Shown here piece by piece: positions 10,859 to 22,787 of a stretch of DNA of 64,000 nt. Origin of the DNA: Diphasiastrum complanatum. Taxonomy: Eukaryota; Streptophyta; Lycopodiopsida; Lycopodiales; Lycopodiaceae. The translations under genes and the position numbers were made by a program. Under the pieces are notes generated by a model. The model was not told where the DNA came from, ran no database searches, and saw only the letters and a program-made list of their open reading frames with translations. Numbering within the stretch: the first letter of the stretch is position 1; every line of letters starts with the position of its first letter. The DNA lies in assembly GCA_029204225.1 (NCBI GenBank), contig MU832102.1:1-64000 (forward strand), given 5' to 3'.

Positions 10859-12440
10859 TAGTACAAGAGGTTTTGTTGAAATTGATAGGGTTAATCCAAA
10901 TCAAAGCCAAAATTAGCAGTTTTTTGGATACTAGTCAAATTTTGTGTAGCGAGTTGGATTTGATAGCTATCCTCAAAATTTTTGGTCCAGATCTTGTTGT
11001 GGGCCGTAGGAACCCTTTTCACACGTGTGAGGCCGTACAGCTCCGGTTTTGATTGAGAAATTTCAAAAATTTCTAGAATTTGACTCACATACCCAATTTG
11101 AGTGATTTTTGGTGCAAAATCAAGCATTTTCTATAGAGAATCTAATCCCTTGATTAGATCTTGGATTAGATTAGCCAAGAAATTAAATTTGAAGCTTGAA
11201 TTAGGTGCATTAATTGATTATCTCTGATTTTTTGAGTGCATGTTGAAGTTGAGAGAGATTTTGCTAAAAATCATAGATTGAGTGATATGCAAGGTGAGAG
11301 GTTGAAATCCATTGTACCATCACTCTAGATTTGTTCAAGAGTGATAGGGTCAAGTTTAGAAGCATCAATTTGCTAGAAAAAATCTTTGGATCTGTCCTCC
11401 AAGTGAAACCTTTGAGAGTTTCTAGTGCATATAGAGCATCTATGCAAATCTTTTGTAGAATTTGACATAGATTGGCTTAAATTGAGAGTTCTAGAAAAGA
11501 AATTGAGGTCCAAGTCACATTGTTCAACCCTACTCAATTTGTTTGAGTGATTGTAAGGTTTGAAAAGAGTCATTAAGGTGTCTATGACAAATGTGTAGAG
11601 AGAGATCCAATTTTCTAAGAGTTCCTTCCTTTGTAGAGGGCAAGATCTAGAAGCTCATTTTGTGTTGTTATTGGTGGAGAGTTTGTCTTCTCCTAAGTGA
11701 TCAAATCTTTCTAAGTGGCATTAGCTCTTTGAAGCACAATATCTTAGTGAGAAAAATCACAACTTTTGATTTTGAATTTCATTCCAAGTCTTAAAAGGTA
11801 GAGTAATTGGTGGAATCCAATAGGAGTGATTGAATTCAATTTGTTGAGCAAAAATTGACATAGAATGTATGAAACTCAAATTAGTTCTATTCAACTTTCT
11901 TTGTGAGAGTGTGAGGGTCAATTTGTGATCCCATTGGATGTCTAGAATGAGGAGTCCATATTTGAGTATTCATGCATAGTTAAGATCTTTGTGAATTTCT
12001 AGTTGTCTGATTTTTTAAGCTTTGTGAAAAATTGGTGGTATAGTTTGTTGTCAAATCAAATCAAATTCATTCTAAATCTAAGAGTGAGATTATTTGGGTC
12101 AAGAGTGAGTCCAAAAAAAGTGATTAAGTTTGATTTTCATGTGTTTGAAACAAAACCCATCTTTTGTTCAAGAATCTCAAGTGTTGAGAGAATTAGTCAA
12201 GTGAAAAGAAAAAACTAGGTGTCAAATCTTTTCAAATCCATTTCAATTTTCAAAAGAAAGAGTCATTGGTATTTGATGAGTCCAATAGGAGATTGGATCT
12301 GATTTCTTTTGTGATTTGATTCAAAGATTGTGTGCTTTTGTCTTAGTGATCAAAGCAGGGTTTCTCCAAGTGACTAGTCATTAGTGTAAAGATTGATTCT
12401 TAGGTTTGTGAGCTAGATCTTTTGTAGATCATTCTAGATT
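10859..12440 (+). other. Long non-coding leader of the LARD-like element
   Basis: About 1.6 kb with no meaningful open frame, rich in T, G and A, with many variants of 'agattg/tctagaa'. It contains one more CACACGTGTG palindrome near 11020. Long leaders of this sort are typical of LARD-type elements and may serve packaging or replication. Confidence 0.6.
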
Positions 12441-12441
12441 A

Positions 12442-13100
12442 TTGAAGATGTTCAAATCTAGTCTCTTGAAAGTCAAAATTTACATTTGTAGAATTATATC
12501 ACAGGTTTTTATTCACATGGCATCAATAGGTGGCATCCTATTGAAGGAAAGAAAGGATCCTAAATGCAACCTTTATGGCAAGGGAGGATATATTTTCTCA
12601 AGAAGACCAATCCATCCAAGGAGAACCAAAGCAAGGGGGCCGAGGTGAAGGATGGAGCTTCAAGTTTGAAATGCAAATACAAGAAGGACAAGTCCAAGGG
12701 AAGGTGTTTCCTTTGTGGAAAGGTGAATGAGGCTTGGAGTCTCACAAGGACTTGCAAGATTTGTCTTCAAGATTCCATCACAACACATGTCAAATCTTTT
12801 GTGATTTTTCATTTGGAAGTGTATTCTTTGGTTCAAGATGCAAAGATAGATGTCACTTTCATAAAAGTTACTTGGATTTATTTCATGTCCTTGGAGAGTA
12901 GTTTGTTTGGAACTTTAGATACGTTCAAACTTAATGTTATTATCCAAGAGAAATCAATTAAGAATAAGGAGCAATCTCAAAGTGAAAATAGTTTCATTTA
13001 TGCTACCATGTCAACTTATGAAGAACCATTTTGCTTTGAAGGGATTTTGTATCTCAAAGGTGGCTTAAGGCAATGCCAGTTGAGTGTGATTCCTTAAAAG
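12442..13100 (+). pseudogene. Worn gag-like zinc-knuckle region
   Basis: In the frame of 12564-13097 the stretch KKDKSKGRCFLCGKVNEAW resembles KDKSKQKCFFCGRKGHYASEC in the intact Copia gag at 57040-57090. The His and last Cys are lost. A second knuckle-like scrap (CNLYGKGGY) lies upstream in the other frame near 12562. I infer this was gag, but no gag N-terminus is visible. Confidence 0.55.
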
Positions 13101-14329
13101 ATAGCAAAATATGTTTTCCTTGTAAGCTTACATTAGTTATGAAGTCAAGGAAATGGAAATATCTTCATAATGTAGGATCTTTTGGTTTCAATAGGATCAT
13201 GAATGATGTGTTCATTCATAAAGATGAAAATTGTATGTTTTCAATCCTAAAGGCAAGTTGTAAACTTCTTATGAGAATAAGTGAAGCATCCAAAGTGGAC
13301 ACTTATATCCATAAGCAAGTAGTTAGCCTTATTGAGATGGAGATACCTTTTGATTTCAATATTGGAAAAATCATGCCAAGTTGTGGTGATTTTTGGACTT
13401 ATGTTTCTAGCATAAGTAATTTTGATAATCAAGGAAGTGCATATTGTGTGGTCATAGTTGTTGTGATCATTATGAGACATGGAGGTCTCGGATTTCCATC
13501 AAGGAGCACCATGAAGAGGATCTTAAAGATTCATCTCAAGGTTCAAGTGTGTCAAGGATTGAGGAGGAGAGACCTTCTCAAGTTGTGATTCCAAAAAGAA
13601 ACTCAAGAAATATGGTTAATTCCATGTGGCTCACATTTCAAGGGAAAGAGGAGCATATCTCATGTGGTATACATCTCATACTTACTTCTCTTATGTCATT
13701 TGATAAATCAATTTGCTTTAGTGAGATCATTGCATCTCAAAATTGGAGTAAAGCCATACTAGTTGAGTATGAAGTCTCTCTTGAGAACATAGATGATGTT
13801 CTTAAAAGGTTGAAATTGATTTTAAATCAATTAGAAAGCAAATGGCTATTTCTAAATCGGGATGAATTTTATTCAGGGAAAGATTGCTTCAGCGTACCTT
13901 CAGATGATATAGGTTTCCTTTCTTTCTTGTAAACTCTTTATGAGAGTGAGTGAATCATCTTCTAAAGACACTTATCTCCATAATGAATTATTTAGCCTCA
14001 TTGGATCTGAGATTAGCATGGTAAACAAGCATGAAGATATGATGCAAACACTTTGTTATTATAACATGAATAGTCTTGCCAATTTAGATAAGTCTAATTC
14101 TCTAAATCATGGTAACATAATGTTAGATCTTTGTGATCCTAATAAGTCAAGAAAAAATCTTTACTTTCTCATGGAGGAGCATGCACATGAAGAAGGAGCA
14201 AGCCTCAAAGTCAAGCATCTACATGAAATTTGGAAGGAATCAATTTCGAAGATGCTAGGATGGTGCAAAGCTCTCAAATTCATCAAAGATGTCAACATCA
14301 AAGAAGCACTATCATGGATATGGTGATTT
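13073..14329 (+). pseudogene. Open frames of unknown function with repeated peptide
   Basis: Three overlapping or adjacent frames (13073-13588, 13444-13932, 13940-14326). A block starting CKLLMRISEAS near 13258 recurs as CKLFMRVSESS near 13930; both copies include DTY-[IL]-H and end in a SLI-x-x-EI pattern, about 670 bp apart in the same frame. Between them EDLKDSSQGSSVSRIEEERPS and ESKWLFLNRDEF look like the Copia integrase-RT linker and the KWVFK block at the RT start. Positions 13892-13927 are antisense to a Copia pre-integrase segment. I do not recognise the repeated peptide. Confidence 0.45.
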
Positions 14330-14457
14330 CAGATCAACATCAAGCTCATTGGCTGATCTTCACACCTTTTGAACCAGCAAAGACCAATTCAGCCCATGGA
14401 GTCAAGTTCAAGATCATCATGTTTTCCATCAAGCTAAATTTACCAAGCTAGGATTTT

Positions 14458-14466
14458 GAGGAGGAG
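14458..14466 (+). promoter_or_regulatory. Polypurine tract of the LARD-like element
   Basis: gaggaggag ends directly before the TG of the right LTR. The same tract and spacing occur, reversed, in the element at 54690-58831. Confidence 0.8.
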
Positions 14467-15298
14467 TGTGAAAAATGCAAAAATAAGCTTGGTAGAGGCC
14501 AAAAATCTTGTATATTGATAAACACACATGTGTGGAGCCTGTTCCCACGTGTGAAACTAGTGTACTTGTCATGTACCATAATCATATAGGATGTACATAT
14601 GATTTAATTCAAGTTCTAGTTGCTAAAAAGCCCAAAAACTAGTTTTCTAGACATATGACACATGGCATCAATCTATTGATTGCATGAGCCACATCCTTTG
14701 GTTAGGTGTCATATCCCATGTGTAGAGGACATCTCACACATGTGGAATAAGCTGAAGTAGGCGAATTTTGAGTTCTAGAAGATTTCCAAGTAGATCTCCA
14801 TATAGAAGGAAAATAGACCAAAAGTGCTCAAAATAGAAGGTTTTGTCCAAATGTCAGTTTTGCATGATAAATCATCATATGACAAAGAACCTTCACACAT
14901 GTGGGATCAGAGGGATGATCAGTACCACGAGCTCCCACTTATTGTATATATAGAGCCACATTTGGCCATAATCATTGTGAGACACCAATCTTGATTTTGG
15001 AAGCAATTTTGAGTGACTCTCTCCATTTGTCTACATTTGTTTTGATTGTTTTGAGGTTCTATCAATGTGTACTTGATTTTCAGGTTGGAGTACGTACTCA
15101 GACAGTGTTTCACACGTGTGAAACCAAAAAGTACACCTACCTTCAATTAATAATTGTTCTTGTTAGGATTTTGTGTCTAGAATTGATCTAGATTGATCTT
15201 AATCTCAAGTAGATTGATAGACCAAGTAATCTGACAACCAATCCCTCTTGAGGATCAGATTAGGATCCACTCTTGGTCCTTTTTGTACTTTTTGCACA
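14467..15298 (+). repeat. 3' LTR (832 bp)
   Basis: Same length as the left LTR with about 25 substitutions. It holds the perfect 16-nt palindrome TTTCACACGTGTGAAA at 15108-15123. At that place the left LTR has a CpG-to-TpG change and one arm mismatch. Confidence 0.9.
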
Positions 15299-15779
15299 CT
15301 CAATTCTTTAGAGTTGATTAGAGATTGCTATTGCGCTTACTGCTTATCAATAGTTGCGCTTAATTCAGACTTATATTTAGTCACTCAGAGATAACTTAGA
15401 GTACGCGGCTTCAATCCACAAACTTGTTGTACTCATTTTTTTCATACTGAATCAATACTATTTTCTTATTGCGTTCAGGTTCAAATCAGAATGTATGCAT
15501 TTCTGTAATTCTTCGCGACTGATTATTTGTCTGATAATTCAATGCTTAATGTTTAGCTACGTAATCACTGTAGTGCTAATGATTTCAAAGTTAGTTACTA
15601 TAAGATCGAATGTGACTTCTGTCACTATTGTTTTGTTCGAAAGTGGTATGCGTAGTCATGCATAGAGAAAGAGAAAGATAGTTCATTTTGCTATGCACGA
15701 TAAGTCTTAATTCTTATCGTTCGAATTTTTTTTAATTCCATTCTAGTTGACCTATCTTTTCACACACCTCTTTCCAACA
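15299..15779 (+). repeat. Right part of a Copia LTR, split by the LARD-like element
   Basis: Ends in CCAACA directly before a primer-binding site, so it is the LTR of the Copia that continues downstream. Only about 480 bp remain between that end and the 15298 border, which suggests the left part is at 9830-10013. This nesting is inferred; I did not find the matching 3' LTR. Confidence 0.5.
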
Positions 15780-15791
15780 TGGTATCAGAGC
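15780..15791 (+). promoter_or_regulatory. Primer-binding site of a Copia element
   Basis: TGGTATCAGAGC directly follows the LTR end. The gag start codon lies about 165 bp downstream. Confidence 0.85.
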
Positions 15792-15954
15792 GTTGATTCT
15801 TCAAGGCCTAATACTATATCAGAATGCAAGCTCTAATATTCAATATCTTTTGCGATATCAAACTATTTTTTAGTTTGAATCAGTTTGTTTTGGTATCAAA
15901 GAATTGATTTTCACAACACGGTATCTCTCTTAACGTCAACAGACTAAAGTTTCA

Positions 15955-17200
15955 GATGGATTCTCAAAGTAAAGTCGGTCATATCGCGAACAAGTTGAAT
16001 TGATCCAATTATCATTTATGGAAATTTAAGATGAAGACCTTGCCAATTGCCAACGAGTTGTGGGATGTTGTTACATGTATTGAAGTGAAGCCTAAAGACG
16101 ACACATAAGACTCGAAATGGAAATCGAAGGATGGTAAAGCCTTCGCGCTTATTATTCTCAATATATCAGATACTCAAATTGGCCACATAGCTGAAGCCAA
16201 AACTTTAAAAAGAAGTTTGGGACATCATGAGCTCCCTATATGATGTGAGAGATGTAACTACCAAGTTACATCTATGAAGAAAATTCTTCACACTCAAGAT
16301 GTCAAATATTGATTCTCTTCATAATCATATTAACCAGTTTAAGAATCTCTTGCAACAGATGGCTGCTGTTGGATCAGTCATAGATGGTCAAGATGCAAAT
16401 ATGACATTGCTTTTAAGCATGCCCTCTACATATGAGAATTGAGTGACAATCATCATGACACAGTCAGATTTAACTCTTACCAAAGTTATTGCTATGTTGC
16501 TGCAAGAAGATAATCGAAGAAGTCAAGACACTTTGTCTACCTCTTCGTCTCATCCTCTATATGTCAACAAGAGCTCGAAATGACAGAAGCAAAAAGGCTC
16601 CAAGCAGTCTGCATCGAATCAGAAATAGACTCACTCAAAGTCAAGAACAATCATTGAATCCACATTTGTCGAAGAAGAAGATGTTTTGCAGGTATTGCGA
16701 ATGCAATAACCATGAGATCCAGGATTGCCGAATTCTCAAAGCAAAGAATGCAGCCAAGGAATCTGATCAACAAGCAAATATAGTTACAACATCTCCTAAA
16801 GTCGGAATGGACAAAGGCACGTTTATAGTCAAAGACAAAAACGCGAATTCGGATGATTTGTGGTTTTTGGATTCCAAAGCTACTCAACATATGACCAATC
16901 ATCGTGAGATGTTTTATGTTTTACAGTATGTTCATCTTGGTGACGATAGCACTCACACTATCAAATGTGAAGGTATTGTAAGATTAAGATTCCAGCATGA
17001 TCAATTCACACTACTGTCAAAAGTCTTACTATGTTCCTAAACTCTCCACAAATCTGTTATTAGTAAGTAGAATTACAAATTTAGGTCATAAGGTGGAGTT
17101 TGAGTCTGATCAATGCAAAATTATCGATAGGAATAATAAGATCCTTGCACTCAACAAGAGGCATTAATACTTGTATAGATTGGCATCAAGTCCGTGAGGA
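15955..17200 (+). pseudogene. Copia gag and protease, many stops
   Basis: The gag start MDSQSKVGHIANKLN is followed by a stop, then SNYHLWKFKMKTLPIANELWD, the usual Copia gag N-terminal block. Several further stops and a frame change precede a knuckle CRYCECNNHEIQDC at about 16688-16730. The protease follows as LWFLDSKATQHMTNH: the active-site Asp-Ser-Gly has become Asp-Ser-Lys. Then comes VPKLSTNLLLVSRITNLGHK in another frame. The body stops near 17200; integrase and RT are absent. The same family recurs reversed at 52640-54030. Confidence 0.8.
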
Positions 17201-17470
17201 TCTACGAACATTTGATTGACCAAAATGCGATGGTGCTTCTTCTTGAATTCGTCCAGATTTGCTCAAGCTAGCTTGATCTGCTCGTGACAGATTCTGTCGG
17301 TTGCTCAGCTTCTGTAATTGTAGCTGTAGATTCTGTAGAAGAAACATCATCGTTGGAAGATTCATGCTACGTAAAATATGATATAATGACACGACATCAT
17401 TTATTGATGGTTGTTGTAGGGTCGAAGATCTCTCTGTGGTAGTATCTCTCTCGTCTGTCAACAAGGATTA
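17186..17470 (-). pseudogene. Possible Copia integrase-RT linker scrap
   Basis: A minus-strand frame of 92 aa, rich in Gln, Ser and Leu, ends NVRRSSRT, like the basic (R)RSSR motif of the variable linker between integrase and RT in plant Copia. Nothing else supports it. Confidence 0.25.
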
Positions 17471-20330
17471 GAACACTGAATAGGTACCTAACTATGTAAA
17501 GATGCTACTTTTAGATAGTTCTCTACTTTTTCTCTATCTCTATCACCACTAACACTACTCACCCCTACTCTATTCCACTACACTAACATTCATCATGATT
17601 GAGGGTGAATGAGAAGAGAAGAAGAGAAGAAGAGAGAGGAAGAGAGGGGAAGAGGGTAAGAGAGAGTGAGAGAGATGAGATGGAGGTTAGCTCAAATGCT
17701 CAATTTCATTGCTTATGGAGAAACCTTAACTAGCATAAACGAAAAGCATGGGAACTGGAAATAACAAGCAAACCACAACAATAGCATAAGCAAGAGTGAT
17801 TAGCAAATGAGGATGCTTGAGCTCCCAAAATGATAGAGTCTCCTCCTCTCTATTGAGCATAAAAATAGAGTACAAATGGTGTCTTTTTATAAATGGGGAA
17901 GACCCTTGCCCCAAAATCCTATTGGCTAAATAAAACAAGATTCAATGCATCATAGAAGCCACGACAAAAGAAGAATCGAAAGCATGGACCGATTGACTAC
18001 GTAAATTTTCAAGCAACTTCCTCCTACAATTTTGCTTCCAACAATATAATGAGATTAAAGTGTACCTCGGGAGGAAAAGCCGGCATGCCGCATAAAGCCC
18101 ACAAGTCATGAATGCCACAAAGTCCCAATCAGATGGCCTCTTTGTTTTTGTCCTTTGCCAGGACAATCACTCATTCAGATGAAAAAGGTGTCGTGGTGTT
18201 TTGGCAGGGCAACGAGTGTAATAAATCAGTCCGTAGCCAAGTAGAAGAATCTGTGGGATGTAGGCAAACTTTGTAGGCCGCAATCAAGTTCAATTTTATG
18301 CTCAGACAGGTCTACGAGATCACAATAGCCTCTGGTATGTCGCAAATTTTTTATTTTTCGACGATGGGAGGCCGTGGACATGTTCTACAGCCCGTAGATA
18401 GTTGGTGTAGGAGGTCGCAGGACAGAGGGCAGACCCCAGGGCCATGTGGCAGGCTTTGATAGGTCGCAGAGGCTGTAGATCAGTAGCAAGGCCGCAGATG
18501 ACAAAGATAGGAGGCTGCAACAGACTGGTATAGGCCACAAATGTTTGATTCACTAAAAAAAAAAAACCGCTTGTTTCAACAGAACCAGCAGGGATACAAT
18601 GCCCCAGAAATCAGCGACGGAGGACTACAGAAATGCGATGGACTGGCTGTTTGATGTCTGCCAAAGATTGTGTGAATGATGGTAGTTCATGAATCATTGG
18701 CAGCGATGAAGAATGAGCAGATCAAATCCACTCTCTGTCAACGTTGGGCAGCAGAATGAAGTCTCACTCACTAAGCTCTTTGTTAGTTAGCTGACAGCAG
18801 AAGATGTAAGTCTAATATGCTTCCAATCAATCTTTGTCAACGTTGAAGGCAAAGTAGATTTTGATGGGTACCACTATGGGCAGTGATTTGCCTCTCTGCC
18901 TGCGACTTCCATCATACATATATTGTTTCCAATCTGAGACCCATTAACACAAGTACAATGCTTCAAAAGTCCAATGGTCAGCATGTTGGTACTATGGATT
19001 CAATCACACTTTGTCAATGCTGGACATCAAAATCAGCGATGAGGCATTGGATCAGAAGTATAACAATACTCTCTATTACTGATGAACCAAGAAAGCCTAA
19101 AGCCATATGTGTGAAGGATGCTACTGACATCACATGATTCTCATAGTAACATTGATAGATGCCTCCTTTAAGAGTAGATGAGCAATGAATGGCTCTAGTT
19201 GATATTGATTCAGAGAGGAGCTGAGGCTATTCCAGAAGAGTAATAGATAGTCATGTTGGCATCCTCTCCAATGAGGTGAGCATTTCCTCAAAGACGCTCC
19301 TAATCTTTCGAGAGTTATGGTGAAGATGATGATAGAAATCTATGATGATAGAGTAGTAAAAAATCTCTCATAAGCACACATATGAATTGGAATCTTCCAT
19401 TCTCAAGAGTGACAACCAACGAAAATCTAATGTAAAAAGTTTGATGCTCATATAGAATCTAAAAAGGTGGTGGAGATTTTCTCAATGATACAATGCATTT
19501 TAACTATTGCACACTTTCAAAGATGCCATTGAGTTAGCATCGAAGGACTCACTCTAAGAAACTTCAACCTCACAATGATAATTGCTTTCCATCGAATGAA
19601 TTCGAAAATCCCCAAATAAAAATTTGAGACTAAGAGATGGATCTACTTACACACATGTCTCATACCTTACACATAATAGAAACTATAAACACTCATAAAC
19701 AATGTGATGAAAAGTAATGAGTATAGATCAAAGGTAAATTACTCTTCAAGAATATGAGATTTCATTAACAACCTCTCTCAAACAACCCAAGCTCTCAACA
19801 ATGCAATGTGATTAGAACCCAACTCTATTACTCATGTTCAACTCCATACCATCACAAAAACTCCACTAACTCTCACAAAGCTTCACCACAAACCAACTTT
19901 TACAAACCACATATCTTTCAACCTCAAAAGTACCTAACTCCAAATGACACAACCCTCTCCTCAAAGACAACAAGGATAAAAAAAACTACTCTCTACTCAA
20001 AAGTATCAACTCTTCACATCATCTCACTATTATCCAACTATCTCAATCCTTAACTATCACATCAAACTCAATCACTCCAACTATATCTTAACACAAAGAG
20101 TGGCCTCCTTTTATAGTAAATCCCAATTGTCCCCCTTTAGAATGAGTCTTTGCCAATTTTCATGCCCTTCGAGCCCTTTTGTCCATTTGTCCAACACCCA
20201 TTGGCAAGTATATCAAGTGGTCTCCTTGAGGGTGTAGGGGTTGGTGCCATTTAAGGCCCCTTTCCAAAACTAGCCAAGATGCTCTCTTAGTCAAAAGCTA
20301 GAGAAAATATCTTCTAGGCCCTCTAGGTCC
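17471..20330. other. Unassigned repeat-rich segment
   Basis: No supported gene in 2.9 kb. A purine-rich stretch (gaagaga variants) lies at 17605-17690. From 18200 to 18560 there are loose repeats of 'aggccgca/gtagat' units. Related units carrying 'tctttgtcaacgttg' recur near 18734, 18830 and 19005. TATAAAAGG-type motifs on the minus strand occur near 17885 and 20110, as in other minus-strand LTR-like pieces of the window. Confidence 0.35.
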
Positions 20331-20893
20331 TAAAGTTTTGTTTACATTTATTATCCAAATGGTGGATGAGGACTTTTGTCAAGCCCCTACTCCACCTAAG
20401 GTGCCCTCCATTTCCTTGGTCCTTGGTCCTTTGTTTCTTTTAGCCCTTCATTTCATTTTTCTTTTCTTTGTAGCAGGTACGGCTCGCCGGCCCTTGGCTT
20501 TTGGTTTCTCGAGATTACCGACTGATTTGCGTAGTCGTTTCGTTTTGTTTCATCCTGTTTCGTTCCGTCTCGTTACAGAGCTTGATTGATCTTGTCGCTA
20601 ATTCTTTCGCTTTGTTTCGGTTCATTTTGTGATCTGTATGCTTCCAATATGAATCAATGTCAAAGCTCGTTTAAGTTTCGCTTCGCTTCACTTCGTCTCG
20701 TTTTTTGTTTAGATTTCGTCTCGTTTCGTTCGGTTGTGTTACAGAGCCTAATAGATCCAACACGAATTATTCTCGAATAGAAATAATTCGAGTTTTGATA
20801 AAGTGTCGTGAATCGTTCGAGAAACTCTTTATCAGTTTGTCATCAGAGTTTTAGCTAAAATTTGCATTTGTCTAGGCGCATTTTTTGCATCAG
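20331..20893 (+). repeat. Putative LTR before the second gag copy
   Basis: Its right end is placed by the altered primer-binding site at 20894. The last 100 bp show the same layout as the sequence before 6614. 20500-20760 is full of 'ttcgtttcg/cttcgctt' repeats. The left border is uncertain. Confidence 0.4.
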
Positions 20894-21297
20894 TGGTATA
20901 GAGCCTACCTTGTCAAAGTCTGACATAGCCGAAAAGCTATCAGATCCAAGGGGCTAAGCATTCAAACAAACAACCATTAACAAGTGAAAACAAAAATTCA
21001 AAAGCAATGGCTTCAATCAGCAGCATACAATCCAAGATCTGCACAGTTCTGGATTCGTCAGGATCTAACTTTCTAGCATGAAAAGTTAAGACCTCGCTGA
21101 TACTAAAGGGTGAAGGATTATTTCCCTTGGTAGATGGCATGGAGGAGATGCCTACAACAACGAGCAAAGAGCTACGAATGGAGGGAGAAAAATGACAAGG
21201 TAGTAGCCTTGCTATCATCATTCATCGAGGATAGCCTCACACTTGACCTGGCTACACTCTCCAACGCAAAGGAGATGTGGGATACACTACTCACAAG
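20894..21297 (+). pseudogene. Copia gag N-terminal fragment with altered primer-binding site
   Basis: TGGTATAGAGCC at 20894-20905 is the usual primer-binding site minus two bases. From 21007 the frame MASISSIQSKICTVLD matches the gag at 6731 (MASISSMQGKIYTILD), including SLILKGEGLFP, but with a TGA replacing the Trp codon near 21080 and later frameshifts. Similarity stops near 21297 where a dispersed repeat begins. Two gag copies of one family 14 kb apart are two insertions, not a gene pair. Confidence 0.75.
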
Positions 21298-21299
21298 TG

Positions 21300-21556
21300 G
21301 TTGAATATACAATACAAAGGAAATGGTCTCCTTTCATAGTTGAGAGGTAGACCTAATTTCCTACCTCCCTTTATGTTCAAATTCAAATATTTGGTGGGAA
21401 AGGACCCTCCAATCCCTAACTTGACTTTTAGGCCTCTAGACTTATTTACTTGCATATATAGCCCTATCCATTTGATCAAATAACAATGTGATCACTAGGT
21501 TGGACTTACACATGTAGGGTGCCAAATCCCTCTCACTTATTAACTGCTAATAAATG
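21300..21556. repeat. Dispersed ~255-bp repeat, copy 1
   Basis: Direct repeat of 22788-23050; shared blocks include 'acaatacaaaggaaatggtc' and 'ggtgccaaatccctctcac'. Read on the minus strand the second copy has TATAAAAGGAG; here it is CTATGAAAGG. It may be the promoter part of an LTR in minus orientation. Confidence 0.65.
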
Positions 21557-22641
21557 AATAATCTAATTAAGGTTGTCTCGATATCCTCAAACCCTCCAAC
21601 AATATCCTCCACCAAAATTGGTGACGGTTCCACGACACTTGCCTCAATGCTTGAATCCCGCGGAATGTTGTGCGGTGACGAAGTTGGAAAGACGTTATTC
21701 AGTTGCGAAATAAAATTGCTTGCTACAGGAAAAGCATAGATACTGATTTGCCTATGTAAAACTTGAAGCTTTATTTGTTGATGATTAACGAACTTGCACT
21801 TGCCAGATTTTCAATAATAACCATATGAGTCTGATAACCTTGTTTCTTGACAAATGGGTAGTCAGCACCATTCATAAAAGGATCCCAAGATAACACTTGT
21901 TGATTTTAATCATCGTAGATAAGTGATGCTACTAGCAATGACATTGTTGAAGCTAATAACAAGGTTACAGTTTTTTTTTTTGACAAGTTCAAAAATTTGT
22001 AACTTTCTCAATACTTAACAAAATGTAGAAAAACTTATATCTCCAGAAAGCCCTTACAATGATCTACAAGTTTGTTTATTTAGATTGAATTATAGAGAAT
22101 AGAAGGTCGGGCAAAAAATGAATCAAATATGGCCCAAAAATAAAATATTTGAAAATTTTTGGTTTATGACAAGTTTATAGAATTTTGTTGCCAACTTCAA
22201 AAATTTGTAAGTTTCTCAATACTTAACGAAAGGAAAAAAAAAAAACTTCAAAAAGCACTTTTAATGCTCTACAACTTTAACTACTCAAATTGAATTATAG
22301 AGAATAGAAGGTCAGGTGGAAAATGAATAAAACATGGCAGAAAAACTAAAAAGTAGAAAATACAGTCCCCACTCATTTTTTTGAACGTTTTTGGACATAA
22401 CTCTCACAAATCACATCCATAATGCAAAGTTAACCCTAGCATGCCAAAACTAAGATGCCTAAATGCATTCTGGCCACAAAATATAAAAGAAAATGCTAAC
22501 AAGCAAGATGAGAGTGCATTGCTCCCCAACAACTGTGTCAAAATTGTAGGGTGCTCTCGCCTATCACAACTTGTAGTAGTTACATTCCCAAGGGAGCATG
22601 ACCTCACCTTCAACCTGTTAGCAAGAGAATGGAGAGTGAAC
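21557..22641. other. Unassigned; contains a ~207-bp-period duplication
   Basis: No gene. Two copies of a ~160-bp unit start near 21985 and 22193 and share 'ttcaaaaatttgtaa' and 'gaattatagagaatagaagg'. The style (AT-rich, tandem pair) resembles the repeat at 62314-62690, but the sequence differs. Confidence 0.4.
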
Positions 22642-22751
<110 letters not shown>

Positions 22752-22787
22752 CAATTGGGAGAATTGCTTTAGATTAGCAAGATTGGA

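Larger units (their letters stand above)
10014..15298 (+). mobile_element. Non-autonomous LTR element (LARD-like), 5.3 kb
   Basis: Two 832-bp direct LTRs (10014-10845 and 14467-15298) begin TGTGAAAAATG and end TTTTTGCACA. A primer-binding site follows the left LTR at once and a gaggaggag purine tract precedes the right LTR. I count about 25 substitutions and no indels between LTRs (about 3%), so the insertion is fairly young here. The flanks CTCAC and CTCAA may be a worn 5-bp target duplication. The 3.6-kb interior has no RT, RNase H or integrase core, only a long leader, a worn zinc-knuckle stretch, traces of a Copia integrase-RT linker, and an unfamiliar repeated peptide. It would depend on another element's enzymes. 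Confidence 0.85.
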
